Program-made: the position numbers and the translations under genes
The notes under the pieces: model-generated
What the model saw: the letters and a program-made list of their open reading frames with translations, nothing else
Told to the model about the DNA's origin: nothing
The model's database searches: none
Assembly (NCBI GenBank): GCA_945903265.1
Contig: CAMDNQ010000019.1
Span: 1 to 64,000, forward strand
Reading direction: 5' to 3'
Source: Candidatus Sulfopaludibacter sp. SbA3
GTDB taxonomy: Bacteria; Acidobacteriota; Vicinamibacteria; Vicinamibacterales; UBA2999
Length of the DNA stretch: 64,000 nucleotides
In this document: positions 8,963-17,751 of the stretch, piece by piece
How positions within the stretch are numbered: the first letter of the stretch is position 1
Layout of the letters: every line of letters begins with the position of its first letter

Positions 8963-9259
8963 TTATGAATACAGGATGGTATGACCCATCCAGCGTTCCG
9001 CCGGAACGGCCATCCAGGGCGCCGACGCCTCGATGTACTTCTTGAAGTGCGGCGTCAGCCGGTGCGCCGCGAGCGCGGCGTCGTCCTTGTACACCTCATA
9101 GAAGCGGAACAGGTGCGTGTCTTCGCGGTCCTGGATGATGTCGAACCGCAGGCAGCCTGGCTCGTCGGCGACGGCATGTTCCGCGTTGTGCCGGGCGGCG
9201 GGAAGAAACTCCGCGAGGTGTTCGGGCTTGATGCGAACGGTCACGAGCAATACGAGCAT
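8963..9259 (-). CDS. Antibiotic biosynthesis monooxygenase (ABM) domain protein
   Basis: A 98-residue single-domain protein of the ABM/YgiN-like ferredoxin-fold family. The typical order is present: strand MLVLLVTVRIKPEHLAEFLPAA, the helix with NAEHAVADEPGCLRFDI, and FRFYEVYKDDAALAAH with a C-terminal HFKKYIEA helix. Members are cofactor-free monooxygenases or small-molecule binding dimers acting on quinol-like compounds. Its ATG overlaps the stop of the upstream deacetylase gene by one base (TAATG at 9261-9257), so translation is coupled. The substrate is unknown. Confidence 0.88.
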   Translation of the reverse strand: MLVLLVTVRIKPEHLAEFLPAARHNAEHAVADEPGCLRFDIIQDREDTHLFRFYEVYKDDAALAAHRLTPHFKKYIEASAPWMAVPAERWMGHTILYS

Positions 9260-10152
9260 TACTTCGGCCCCACGAATTTATCGGCGTTCTTCGAATACCA
9301 GTCGTAGATCTCGAGCCCATTCAAGTGCACGACGCCCTTGAACTTCGCGGCGTGCTCGTAAATCTTCTCGAGATACTTCATCGCGTGTGGCTGGCCCGCG
9401 GCATACGGATGGATCGCCACGGCGAAAATCTTCGGCCGCTTCGCGCTTTCCTCGTACAGCCGATCGAACGCGTCGATGCACTTGCGCTCGAAGTACGGCG
9501 CTTCCTGCGTCTGCACGGCCAGTGTCGTGACGTCCTGCGTCTCGATCGGATACGGCAGCGTCACGAGCGGCCCGTGCTTCGTGGAGATGCGCGTCGGCTC
9601 GTCGTCGTAGGGCCACTCGCAGGTGTACTTGAGGCCCGCGCCGGCCAGCACGTCGGGCGTGTTGAACAGCTCGCCGAATCCCGGACTCAGCCAGCCGATC
9701 GGCCGCTGGCCCGTGTGTTTCTCGAGCGTATCGAGGGAGCGCTGCACCATGGCTTCGGGATCGTGCTCGACGTGCATCGGCTGTTGGTCGTAGCTGTGGC
9801 CCACCATTTCCCACCCCGCTTTGGCCGTCGCCTCGACGATGCGTGGATAGTCGATGCAGACGCGGGCGTTGATGGAGAGCGAGGGCTTGATCCCGAGCCG
9901 CTCGTACAGCTCGAAGAAGCGCCAGAAGCCGACGCGGTTGCCGTACTCGTGCCACGCCCAGTTGCCGACGTCAGGGAAGCGGACCTGCCCCTGCGGCGGC
10001 ATGAGCAGCATGCGCGGCATGGGACGAGTGATGTCCCAGACTTCCACGTTGACGATGGTCCAGAAGACGATGCGATTGCCGCCTGGCAGCGCCGGGAGCG
10101 GCGGCCGATCGACGATGGCGGAATAGGGAGCGCGATCTCGGGGTTGGGTCAT
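9259..10152 (-). CDS. Polysaccharide deacetylase (NodB-fold) family protein, PuuE/HpPgdA-like
   Basis: A 297-residue cytoplasmic protein without a signal peptide. It shows the NodB-type elements of the allantoinase PuuE and HpPgdA branch: SINARVCIDYP, GWEMVGHSYDQQPMH, GWLSPGFGELFNTPDVLAGAG and a conserved YPIETQD. This branch includes amidase-type enzymes acting on small nitrogen compounds as well as glycan deacetylases, and absence of an export signal favours a small soluble substrate. It is the first gene of the coupled set deacetylase-ABM-dehydrogenase. The gap upstream holds an inverted AGTTGGT repeat. Confidence 0.85.
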   Translation of the reverse strand: MTQPRDRAPYSAIVDRPPLPALPGGNRIVFWTIVNVEVWDITRPMPRMLLMPPQGQVRFPDVGNWAWHEYGNRVGFWRFFELYERLGIKPSLSINARVCIDYPRIVEATAKAGWEMVGHSYDQQPMHVEHDPEAMVQRSLDTLEKHTGQRPIGWLSPGFGELFNTPDVLAGAGLKYTCEWPYDDEPTRISTKHGPLVTLPYPIETQDVTTLAVQTQEAPYFERKCIDAFDRLYEESAKRPKIFAVAIHPYAAGQPHAMKYLEKIYEHAAKFKGVVHLNGLEIYDWYSKNADKFVGPK

Positions 10153-10157
10153 GAACT

Positions 10158-10260
10158 AGTTGGTAGTTGGTAGTCGGTAGTTGGTATGTGAAAAGGCCCG
10201 TACGTAAAAAATTGGTAGTCAGCAGTTGCCGTTTCGGCGAACTACCAACTACCAACCACT
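10158..10260. repeat. Inverted pair of AGTTGGT-type tandem repeats
   Basis: A tandem AGTTGGTAGTTGGTAGT (10158-10174) is matched by its inverse at 10241-10256, with 16 bases identical in inverted orientation. The pair fills the 123-base gap between the DUF6152 gene and the deacetylase. A related tandem occurs at 44070-44099. This may be a low-complexity mobile palindrome. Confidence 0.6.
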
Positions 10261-10275
10261 AACTAACGACTGGCT

Positions 10276-10677
10276 TTAGAAGTCGGCCGGAACGGGCGTG
10301 TTCTGTCCGCCGTCCCAGTCCTTCACGGAGCCGTCGCGCGCCTTGAGGAACCCGAGGAGGCAGCCGCGCGAGCCGTCACGAAGCACGTGGCAACGGACCT
10401 TGATGTTGTCGCCCGGCTTGATGTACTCGCGGTTGACGCCGAGACGCTCGAGACCGTTGCGTCCGGTCGCTTCGAGCGCCCAGATCTCAGCCTCGTTGGT
10501 CTTCGGGTTCTTCACTTCCATGTACACCCAGGAGTGCGGAACGACCAGGTGCACTTCCTTCACGACGCCGCTGATGTCCGTGAACGTGTCCACGTAATTG
10601 CCGTGGGAGTGATGGGCCGCCACCGGCAGTGCAAATGCCAGGGCGCAGAGGATCGCAAGACCGAATCTCGTACGCAT
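10276..10677 (-). CDS. DUF6152-like secreted protein
   Basis: A 133-residue protein with Sec signal MRTRFGLAILCALAFALPVAA, followed by the HHSHGNY opening characteristic of this family. The mature part looks like a small OB-type beta barrel: GVVKEVHLVVPHSWVYMEV, then KPGDNIKVRCHVLRDGS. ATG 10677 has GGAGG 6 bases upstream and is preferred over the longer open frame to 10737. A second family member lies at 35459. The family is common in Acidobacteriota and has no proven function. The N-terminal histidines, exposed after signal cleavage, could bind metal, which is my inference. Confidence 0.85.
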   Translation of the reverse strand: MRTRFGLAILCALAFALPVAAHHSHGNYVDTFTDISGVVKEVHLVVPHSWVYMEVKNPKTNEAEIWALEATGRNGLERLGVNREYIKPGDNIKVRCHVLRDGSRGCLLGFLKARDGSVKDWDGGQNTPVPADF

Positions 10678-10822
10678 AATTAGCCTCCAAAAACCACTGA
10701 CAGATTCTCTCAGAAAATTGCCGGGACTGCCCGCCACGCGAATTCACGGCCGGCGGGGTGCGCCGCGCCGGTGGATCCTCCCCGAACAGGGGCTCAGTTT
10801 ACTTCGGCCACGGGCCAAATGC

Positions 10823-10834
10823 TATGCTCGGCCC
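10823..10834 (+). promoter_or_regulatory. Predicted leaderless promoter of the diheme cytochrome gene
   Basis: TATGCT at 10823-10828 is followed by exactly 6 bases and then ATG 10835. There is no ribosome-binding sequence. The spacing places the transcription start on or next to the ATG. Confidence 0.5.
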
Positions 10835-11794
10835 ATGAGAGCGAGGAACGGGCTGATTCTCGTCGCCATAGCCGTTTTCGCGGGAAACGCGCTGGTTTCC
10901 GCCGCCGATCCGCCGCCGTGGGCCTATCCGCGCGTGCCCCCGGAAACCCGGGTCGATCCGGACGACGGCAAGCCCCGATCGGTCCCGGGCGGTGCACGTA
11001 CTTATAGCGTCACCCAGATCCGAGACTTCTTCGCGCCCCCGGCTTGGTACGACGACCACCCTCCGATGCCCGGCATCGTCGGCAAGGGACGCCAGCCGCG
11101 GGTGTATGCGTGCGGCTACTGCCACCTCCCCAACGGCGTCGGCAAGCCGGAAAACGCCCGCGTCGCGGGACTGCCTGTCGAGTACATCAAGCAGCAGGTC
11201 GCCGAATTCAGGAGCGGCGCGCGCAAGAGCTCGTCGCCCGGATTGCTGCCGCATGTCTGGATGGTGGAGGCGGCGCAGGAGGCAACCGAGGCGGAGGTCG
11301 ACGAAGCGGCGCGCTACTTCTCCGCGCTGCCACCCCCCAAGGGCTGGTACAAGGTCACCGAGACCGAGACGGTGCCGAAGACGCGCGTTGCCGGCTGGAT
11401 TCTCGTGCCCGATGGCAGCGGACAGACCGAGCCGATCGGCCAGCGCATCGTCGAGACCGCGGTCGATCTGGGGCGTACGGGCCTGCGTGACTACCACTCC
11501 GGTTACGTCACGTATGTGCCTGTCGGCAGCGTGGCGAAAGGCGAGGCGCTGGTGAAGACAGGCGGCGGGAAGACCATGGCGTGCGGGGTGTGCCATGGGG
11601 CCGACATGAGAGGCGTGGCCAACGTGCCCCGGATCGCCGGCGTGTCAGCGATCTACACGTTCCGGCAGATGTTCGACTTCCAGTCGGGCGCGCGCAACGG
11701 GAAGGGCGCGCCGCTGATGAAGCCGGTCGTCGCCAAGCTGACCGAAGAAGACATGCTCAATATCTCGGCCTACCTCACGTCGCTCGAGCCGTAG
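10835..11794 (+). CDS. Diheme cytochrome c, periplasmic
   Basis: A 319-residue exported protein (signal about 1-23, ending LVSAA). It has two heme c sites, CGYCH (93-97) and CGVCH (250-254), each followed by a class I-type tail (GKPENARVAGLP; GVANVPRIAGVS). The repeated pattern of heme motif, then RIAG and a Y-I/F-QQ helix, resembles two cytochrome c4/c553 modules joined by a long linker. A role in periplasmic electron transfer is expected. Start ATG 10835 is chosen from the signal peptide and the promoter spacing. Its 3' end overlaps the convergent TRAP permease gene by 20 bases. Confidence 0.92.
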   Translation: MRARNGLILVAIAVFAGNALVSAADPPPWAYPRVPPETRVDPDDGKPRSVPGGARTYSVTQIRDFFAPPAWYDDHPPMPGIVGKGRQPRVYACGYCHLPNGVGKPENARVAGLPVEYIKQQVAEFRSGARKSSSPGLLPHVWMVEAAQEATEAEVDEAARYFSALPPPKGWYKVTETETVPKTRVAGWILVPDGSGQTEPIGQRIVETAVDLGRTGLRDYHSGYVTYVPVGSVAKGEALVKTGGGKTMACGVCHGADMRGVANVPRIAGVSAIYTFRQMFDFQSGARNGKGAPLMKPVVAKLTEEDMLNISAYLTSLEP

Positions 11795-13718
11795 CGCCGC
11801 GCCTGGTTCTGGCCACGTTGAGGATGATGGCGAGCGCGAAGAGCGCCAGCCCCGCAACGTCCGACGTCACGCCCGCGTAGAACAGGAGCAACGACCCCGC
11901 GATCGCCAGCAGGCGCTCGGGCAGGCTTGCGGGGCCGATGATCCACCCACCCAGTCCGGCGGCGAGCGCAAGAATGGCGAGCGCCGCGGTCCCGGTCGCC
12001 ATCAGGATCGTCCCCACCGTCCCCTGCATCAGCAGCCCCATGCCTTCGGGACTGAGCGTGAAGGCAAACGGGAATACGAACGCTGGCAGCGTGTACTTCC
12101 ACGTCAGCATCATCGTGGGGAACGGACGCGCGCCGGTGATCGCGGCGGCGGCGAACGGCGAGAGCGCGGTCGGCGGACTCACTTCGGAGAGCACCGCGTA
12201 ATAGAAGATGAACATGTGCGCGCCGAGCTCCGGCACGCCCACCTGGATCATCGCGGGGGCGACCATGACCGCCGCAATGATGTACGACGCGGTCACCGGC
12301 ACCGCGAGCCCGAGCATCAGGATCGCGAACGCGGAGTACAGCACCGTGAGGAACAGCTGCCCTCCGGCGAGTGCGACGATCAGGCCCGCGATCTTCAGGC
12401 CAAGCCCGGTCAGCGTCACGACGCCGACGATGATGCCGGCTGTCGCCGTGGTGGCCGCCACAGGCAGTACGCTCTTGCCGCCCGTGTACAACGCCTGCAG
12501 CAGCCGCTTCGGCCAGAGCGCGTTGGCGCGGTCCACAAAGCTCAATCCGATGGCAAGCAGCATCGAATAGAAGACCGCGCGAAACGCCGTCATGCCCATG
12601 ACGAGCATCACCGGCACACCCACAAGCGCGAGGAAGTGATATCCCCGGCGCTTCGTGATCTGCCAGAGCGATTCGAGACCGACATCGACCGGCTTCGTGC
12701 CCGCGCGCCGCGTGTCGGCCTCGATCATCAGGAAGATCGAGAAGAAGTACAGCAGCGCCGGAATCGCGGCCATCACGATGACCTGCAGATAACTGATGCG
12801 CAGGAACTCCGCGATGATGAACGCCGCGGCGCCGAGCGCGGGCGGACAGATGATGGCGCCGATGCCGGCGGCCGACAGCACCGCGCCCGCCATGTCCCCC
12901 GGGTAGCGCGCGCGCTTCAGGAGCGGCCACGCAACGGAGCCAAGCGTCACGGTGTTGGCGACGCCGCTGCCGGAGATGGTGCCGAGCAGCAATCCGGCCA
13001 CCGTGACCGCGCGTCCGGGGCCCGCGCCCCCGCCAGACTTCCCCACCGCCGCCATCGACCAGTCCAGGAAGAACAGACCGGCGCCCGAGGCGGCGAGAAT
13101 CGCGCCGTACAGCGAGAACAGGACGATATACGTCGACGCCACGTCGAGCGGGACGCCGAAGATCCCTTCGAGCGTCATGAACGACGTGCCCACGATGCGC
13201 GGCCAGTCGTACCCGCGGTGCGCGAACATGCTCAGTCCGACCAGATCGAGCAGGGGGCCGTAGAAGGCGTACACGAGAAATACCGCGGCGGTCGTCGTGA
13301 GAATCCAGCCGGTGGTGCGGCGCGTGGCCTCGAGGACGGCGACGATGACGATGAGCCCCATCGTGAAATCGACGGTGGTGGGATTCGCCGCGCGGTAGAT
13401 GAACTCGTCGAAATCGACAATCGGCCAGGCGAGCGCCACGCAGGACAGGGCGATCAGGAACCAGTCGAAGAGCGTGACCCGGGCGCGGTCGCGCCTGCCT
13501 GCCGGATAGAACAGGAAGCTCAGAACCAGCGTGAGCGCGAGAAACGTGACGCGATAGACGAGCGGCTGGACGATGCCGATGACCCAGTAGATCGCGTAGA
13601 GCGACAGACCGATCGCCAGCACGGTCGCGAGGCCGCCGGTGATGCCTTTGAGCTGTCTGCTGGGAGACTCGACTTCGAGATCTTCTGGGGCGGTCGACAG
13701 CGGCGTTACTGGTTCCAC
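11775..13718 (-). CDS. TRAP transporter fused permease (4TM + 12TM), TAXI type
   Basis: A 647-residue integral membrane protein, the length of the fused DctQM-like permeases paired with TAXI binding proteins. The N-terminal four segments (to about 190) correspond to the small subunit. The rest is the large permease, with the FLDWSMAAVGKSGGGAGPGR loop, GTISGSGVANTVTLGSVAWPL and the PPALGAAAFIIAEFL segment seen in this family. Its start overlaps the binding-protein gene by 13 bases, so the two form a transcript of binding protein followed by permease. TAXI systems import carboxylates such as glutamate or 2-oxoglutarate in known cases. The substrate here is not determined. Confidence 0.94.
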   Translation of the reverse strand: MEPVTPLSTAPEDLEVESPSRQLKGITGGLATVLAIGLSLYAIYWVIGIVQPLVYRVTFLALTLVLSFLFYPAGRRDRARVTLFDWFLIALSCVALAWPIVDFDEFIYRAANPTTVDFTMGLIVIVAVLEATRRTTGWILTTTAAVFLVYAFYGPLLDLVGLSMFAHRGYDWPRIVGTSFMTLEGIFGVPLDVASTYIVLFSLYGAILAASGAGLFFLDWSMAAVGKSGGGAGPGRAVTVAGLLLGTISGSGVANTVTLGSVAWPLLKRARYPGDMAGAVLSAAGIGAIICPPALGAAAFIIAEFLRISYLQVIVMAAIPALLYFFSIFLMIEADTRRAGTKPVDVGLESLWQITKRRGYHFLALVGVPVMLVMGMTAFRAVFYSMLLAIGLSFVDRANALWPKRLLQALYTGGKSVLPVAATTATAGIIVGVVTLTGLGLKIAGLIVALAGGQLFLTVLYSAFAILMLGLAVPVTASYIIAAVMVAPAMIQVGVPELGAHMFIFYYAVLSEVSPPTALSPFAAAAITGARPFPTMMLTWKYTLPAFVFPFAFTLSPEGMGLLMQGTVGTILMATGTAALAILALAAGLGGWIIGPASLPERLLAIAGSLLLFYAGVTSDVAGLALFALAIILNVARTRRGATARAT

Positions 13719-14692
13719 ACGCCACGTTCCTGATAGAACCGGATCGCGCCCGGGTGGAACACGGCGGGAGAACCGATGACCGCGCGATCCGGCGCCAGGT
13801 GACGGGCCTCGGGGTGGATCGACTGGAGCTCGGACTTCTTGTCGAAGAGCGTGCGCGTCAAGTCGTACGCCAGCTGCTCGTCCATGCGCGCGTCAACCAC
13901 CAGCGCGTTCTCCACGCCGACGACGCCGATGTCGACGGTCTGTCCCGGGTACGACCCCTTCGCCATCACCAGCCGCGAGTAGAGGCCTGGCCCGTACATC
14001 TTCTGCAGCGCCGGAATCACATCGTCATTGGGAATGAGCTTCGCGGTAATGCCGACGGTGCTGGCGATGTCGAGGATCGATGCGGTGGGAAGCCCGCCGC
14101 TCCAGAAGAACGCGTCGATCTTGTCGTCCTTCAGCGCATCAGCGGAGGCATTCACCGTCAGTGCCTGCTTCGTGATGTCGCGGTCGGGATCGATCCCGGC
14201 GGCGCGCAGGATGCGGAATGCGATCACCTCCGTGCCGCTCCCGGGTGCGCCGGTCGACACGACCCTGCCCTTCAAATCCGCCAGGCGCTCGATGCCCGTG
14301 CCCTCGAGCGTCACCAGGTGCGTGTAGTTCGGGTACAGGATGGCAAGGGTCTGCGCGTCGACGGGCCCTGACTTCTCGAACGGCCCACGCCCGTTGATCG
14401 CGTCGTCGAGCGTGTCGGCGAGCGCAAACGCGATGTCGACCTTCCCCAGTTGAATCAGCTTGAGATTGTCGACCGAGGCCGCGGTCACTTCCGCGGTCGC
14501 TTCGACGCGCGGAATGGAGTCGCCGATGACTTTCGCGAGTCCCCCGCCGTACGGGTAATAGACACCGCCCGTGTTCCCGGTGGCAATCGAGATCCGCGTG
14601 ATGCCGCCATGCTCGCGCGCGAACTCGCGCGGGTTGCAGCCGAGCGCCGCGCACGCGATTGCGATCAGAACAACGGTTCGGATGATGGCCAT
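13706..14692 (-). CDS. TAXI family TRAP transporter substrate-binding lipoprotein
   Basis: A 328-residue periplasmic binding protein anchored as a lipoprotein: the signal MAIIRTVVLIAIACAALGC ends in an AALGC lipobox. TAXI hallmarks are clear, including ISIATGNTGGVYYPYGGGLA, LKGRVVSTGAPGSGTEV and DAFFWSGGLPT. Start ATG 14692 is chosen because it opens the signal peptide; the longer frame upstream crosses the divergent gene. It partners the fused permease at 11775-13718. The dctA-like gene starts 31 bases away on the other strand, so the two carriers share a control region. Confidence 0.93.
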   Translation of the reverse strand: MAIIRTVVLIAIACAALGCNPREFAREHGGITRISIATGNTGGVYYPYGGGLAKVIGDSIPRVEATAEVTAASVDNLKLIQLGKVDIAFALADTLDDAINGRGPFEKSGPVDAQTLAILYPNYTHLVTLEGTGIERLADLKGRVVSTGAPGSGTEVIAFRILRAAGIDPDRDITKQALTVNASADALKDDKIDAFFWSGGLPTASILDIASTVGITAKLIPNDDVIPALQKMYGPGLYSRLVMAKGSYPGQTVDIGVVGVENALVVDARMDEQLAYDLTRTLFDKKSELQSIHPEARHLAPDRAVIGSPAVFHPGAIRFYQERGVWNQ

Positions 14693-14723
14693 CGGGGAGT
14701 AGCGTATTCTATACAACCTTTTC
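14693..14723. promoter_or_regulatory. 31-base divergent promoter region
   Basis: The gap separates TAXI and dctA start codons. It holds the AT-rich core TATTCTATACA (14705-14715), readable as a -10-like element on either strand. Neither ATG has a ribosome-binding sequence, so short-leader or leaderless transcripts are likely. Confidence 0.4.
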
Positions 14724-15971
14724 ATGCGCGGACTCGCACGCCGCCTGTACTTCTGGATTCTCGTCGGCATCATCGCGGGGAGCCTCTTCGGGCTCGTCGC
14801 GCCGGCCGCCGCGGTGCAGCTGAAGCCGATCGCCGACGGCTTCATCGCGCTCGTCCGGATGCTCATCGGACCGATCATCTTCCTGACCGTCGTGCTCGGC
14901 ATCGCGGGTGCGGGGGATTTGAAGAAGGTCGGACGCGTCGGCGTGAAGAGCCTGATCTACTTCGAGATCGTCTCGACGCTCGCGCTCATCATCGGACTGA
15001 TCGTCGTCAACACGATGCGGCCGGGCGACGGCTTCAACGTGGATCCCACCACGCTCGACACATCGTCGGTCAAGAGTTACACCACCGCGGTCCAGAACCG
15101 GACGACCACGCAGTTCATCCTGAACATCATTCCGCGCACCTTTACAGACGCGTTCGCCGGCACCGGCGACATGCTGCAGGTGCTGATGGTCGCGATCCTG
15201 TTCGGCTACGCGCTCAGCAGGATTGGCCCGAAGGCCGACATCGTTCATCGGTTCCTCGAGCAGGTGTCGCACGTTTTCTTCGGGATCATGAACGTCGTCA
15301 TGAAGCTGGCGCCGCTGGGTGCGGGCGCCGCCATGGCGTACACGCTCGGCGAATACGGCGTCGCCGCGCTGGCGCCGCTCGCGCGCCTGATGATCGGCTA
15401 CTACATCACCTGCTTCGTCTTCGTGGCCGGCGTCCTAGGCTTCATCGCCTGGTGGACGGGGTTCAGCCTGTGGCGCTTCATCCTCTATATCAAGGACGAA
15501 GTCCTGACCGTGCTCGGCACCTCGTCCTCCGAGTCCGCGCTCGTCCCGATGATGCAGAAGCTGGAACGCATCGGCTGCTCCAAGTCGGTGGTCGGCATCG
15601 TCGTCCCGTCCGGCATGTCGTTCAACATGGACGGCACCAATATCTACCTGACGATGGCCTCGATGTTCCTGGCGCAGGCGATGAACATCGACCTCACGTG
15701 GGGACAGCAGCTCTCGCTCCTCGGCGTCGCGATGCTGACGTCGAAAGGGATGGCTGGCGTGTTCGGCGGCAGCTTCATTACACTGGCCGCCACACTGGCG
15801 GTGGTCCCGACGATCCCGATTGCCGGCCTCGCGCTCATCCTCGGCGTCGATCGGTTTCTTGCGGAGATCCGGACCGCCACCAACTTCATCGGCAACGGCG
15901 TCGCGGCGATTGTCATCTCGCGCTGGGAGGGGGAGCTCGATTCAGAGCGCCTCAAGGAGGAACTGCAATGA
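14724..15971 (+). CDS. dctA: Dicarboxylate/amino acid:cation symporter (DAACS family)
   Basis: A 415-residue inner-membrane symporter of the DctA/GltP family. Diagnostic motifs are present: the serine-rich re-entrant loop GTSSSESALVPMM, the substrate/cation motif NMDGTNIYLTMASMFLAQ, and the second hairpin TSKGMAGVFGGSFITLAATL. The length matches the family. Known members import C4-dicarboxylates or glutamate/aspartate with H+ or Na+. It starts an operon: its stop overlaps the next ATG as ATGA (15968-15971). The gene symbol is by family resemblance; glutamate specificity is equally possible. Confidence 0.92.
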   Translation: MRGLARRLYFWILVGIIAGSLFGLVAPAAAVQLKPIADGFIALVRMLIGPIIFLTVVLGIAGAGDLKKVGRVGVKSLIYFEIVSTLALIIGLIVVNTMRPGDGFNVDPTTLDTSSVKSYTTAVQNRTTTQFILNIIPRTFTDAFAGTGDMLQVLMVAILFGYALSRIGPKADIVHRFLEQVSHVFFGIMNVVMKLAPLGAGAAMAYTLGEYGVAALAPLARLMIGYYITCFVFVAGVLGFIAWWTGFSLWRFILYIKDEVLTVLGTSSSESALVPMMQKLERIGCSKSVVGIVVPSGMSFNMDGTNIYLTMASMFLAQAMNIDLTWGQQLSLLGVAMLTSKGMAGVFGGSFITLAATLAVVPTIPIAGLALILGVDRFLAEIRTATNFIGNGVAAIVISRWEGELDSERLKEELQ

Positions 15972-16747
15972 GACCTCGGTTCGCCGGACTCATCGTCTCC
16001 GTCGCCACGCTGGGCATTCTCTGGGGCACGCTCGCAGCGGCTCAGACCTCCCCGGCACCCTATGCGCCACCGCGCACGCCGACCGGCCATCCCGATCTGC
16101 AAGGCGTCTGGCAGGCGCTCAACGCCGCCGCCTGGGATCTCGAGGATCACAACGCCAGCCTTGGCGTGCCCGCCGGTCATGGCGTGGTGGAAGGCGGGAT
16201 GATCCCGTACCGGCCGGAGGCGCTCGCCACGAAGAAGGACAACTTTGCGAACCGGACGGCCCGCGATCCCGAAACGAAGTGCTACCTGCCGGGAGTTCCG
16301 CGGATTACGTACATGCCCCACCCGTTTCAGATCGTGCAGCAGGCGGACAAGGTCTCCTTTCTGTACGAGTACCTGCACACCGTGCGGTACGTCTATATGA
16401 ACGGGAACCCGCATCCGAAAGGGCCGATCGAATGGTGGATGGGCGACTCACGCGGCCGATGGGAGGGCAACACCCTTGTGGTCGACGTGATCCATTTCAA
16501 CGACCTCACCTGGCTGGATCGGGCGGGCAACTTTCACAGCAGCGCGCTGCATGTCGTCGAGCGCTACACGCCGACGGGTCCGGATCACCTCTTGTACGAA
16601 GCGACGATCGACGATGACCAGGTGTTCACGCGGCCGTGGAAAATCAGCATGCCGCTGTACCGCCGGCAGGAACGCAGCGCGGAGCTGCTGGAATACCAGT
16701 GCAATGCGTACCTGCTCGAGCGGGAATGGAATAATCCGGCGCCATGA
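15968..16747 (+). CDS. Secreted protein of unknown function, first of a related pair
   Basis: A 259-residue protein with signal peptide MRPRFAGLIVSVATLGILWGTLAAAQ. The mature form begins with the proline-rich APPRTPTGHPDLQGVW. It ends with a region shared with the next gene: GDSRGRWEGNTLVVDV, a central NHF/FHS segment, VERYTP, FTRPWKISMPLYRR. Translation is coupled to dctA by an ATGA overlap. This family is common as long paralogous sets in Acidobacteriota, but I know of no biochemical function. Four cysteines are scattered and there is no heme motif. A periplasmic partner of the symporter is possible but unproven. Confidence 0.85.
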   Translation: MRPRFAGLIVSVATLGILWGTLAAAQTSPAPYAPPRTPTGHPDLQGVWQALNAAAWDLEDHNASLGVPAGHGVVEGGMIPYRPEALATKKDNFANRTARDPETKCYLPGVPRITYMPHPFQIVQQADKVSFLYEYLHTVRYVYMNGNPHPKGPIEWWMGDSRGRWEGNTLVVDVIHFNDLTWLDRAGNFHSSALHVVERYTPTGPDHLLYEATIDDDQVFTRPWKISMPLYRRQERSAELLEYQCNAYLLEREWNNPAP

Positions 16748-16761
16748 ACGGGAGGTGTGAC

Positions 16762-17742
16762 GTGAAGCATCGAGGTTCTGCCACGATCGTTGCGTTGACC
16801 GCTGTGTGCTGGGCCGTGGTACTCGTGGCGGGTGCCGCGGGACAGGCCTTCTGGCCCAGGGACACCCCGAAGCTGCCGATGGCCAGGACCTGGCTGGCGC
16901 AGAAGGCGAAGCTGCCGCCGTACAGGGCCCCGCGGACGCCGGACGGCGTCCCCGATCTTCAGGGGAACTGGGGCGGCGCGGGCGGCGACAACAACAGTTT
17001 TCTCGAAGACCACGACTTCATCGACGTGACGACTCCGGCGCAGGAAAGCTTCGTCTCCGATCCGGCCGACGGGAAGGTGCCCTACACACCGTGGGCGCTC
17101 GCGAAGCGGAAGGAAATTCTGGCAGGCCTCGCGCGCGGATGGCCTGGCGAGACAGGCCAGAGCCTCTACAACCCGCCGGGGGCGCTCTGCTTGAACGTCG
17201 TACCGGTCTTCTCCTTCGATCCGCAGGAGATCGTCCAGAAGCCTGGATCCGTCATCATGCTCAGCGACGAGACGTTCCGGGTCATTCCAACCGACGGACG
17301 TGCAGCGATGGCGCAGAACGCCAAGTTCTGGCTCGGGAGCTCACGCGGGCGATGGGACGGCGACACGCTCGTCGTCGAAGTGACCGGGCTCAACGGCATG
17401 GGGTGGTTCGACAGCACCGGCCACTTCTATAGCGAGAACACGCGGATGGTGGAGCGCTGGACGCTCGTCGACGCCAATACGATGGACTACGAGGTCACCG
17501 TCGAGGATCCCACGATCTATACGAGGCCGTGGAAGATGAACATCCCGAAACGCCGGGCAGGGACCGGGCCTGGAAACGCGCCGCGCGGGACGACCGCGAC
17601 GTCAGTCCTGGCGCCTGCCGCGAAGGATCCGTACGCGAGCGAGCTCTGGGAAGTGGCGTGCTACGAAGGCAACACGGAGAGCCTGAAGGCCATCAAGGGG
17701 CTCGGCTTCAAGTGGTTCGGCGGGGTCTTTCCTCCGAAGTAG
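16762..17742 (+). CDS. Secreted protein of unknown function, second of the pair
   Basis: A 326-residue exported protein. I place the start at GTG 16762 because GGAGG lies exactly 6 bases upstream; ATG 16744, which overlaps the previous stop as ATGA, is the alternative and would add six residues. The signal runs to about AGAAGQA. The body shares with the preceding protein the PYRAPRTPDGVPDLQGNWG opening, GSSRGRWDGDTLVVEV, MVERWTL and YTRPWKMNIPKRR. It is longer by an insertion around residues 60-170 that includes DHDFIDVTTPAQ and PPGALCLNV. The function is unknown. Confidence 0.85.
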   Translation: MKHRGSATIVALTAVCWAVVLVAGAAGQAFWPRDTPKLPMARTWLAQKAKLPPYRAPRTPDGVPDLQGNWGGAGGDNNSFLEDHDFIDVTTPAQESFVSDPADGKVPYTPWALAKRKEILAGLARGWPGETGQSLYNPPGALCLNVVPVFSFDPQEIVQKPGSVIMLSDETFRVIPTDGRAAMAQNAKFWLGSSRGRWDGDTLVVEVTGLNGMGWFDSTGHFYSENTRMVERWTLVDANTMDYEVTVEDPTIYTRPWKMNIPKRRAGTGPGNAPRGTTATSVLAPAAKDPYASELWEVACYEGNTESLKAIKGLGFKWFGGVFPPK

Positions 17743-17751
17743 CGTCTCGTC

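Noticed and set aside
12216-13733. Long plus-strand open frame (505 codons) opposite the TRAP permease
   Set aside because: Its product is Arg/His/Asp-rich low-complexity sequence, the usual antisense shadow of a high-GC gene, while the minus-strand frame has clear TRAP motifs.
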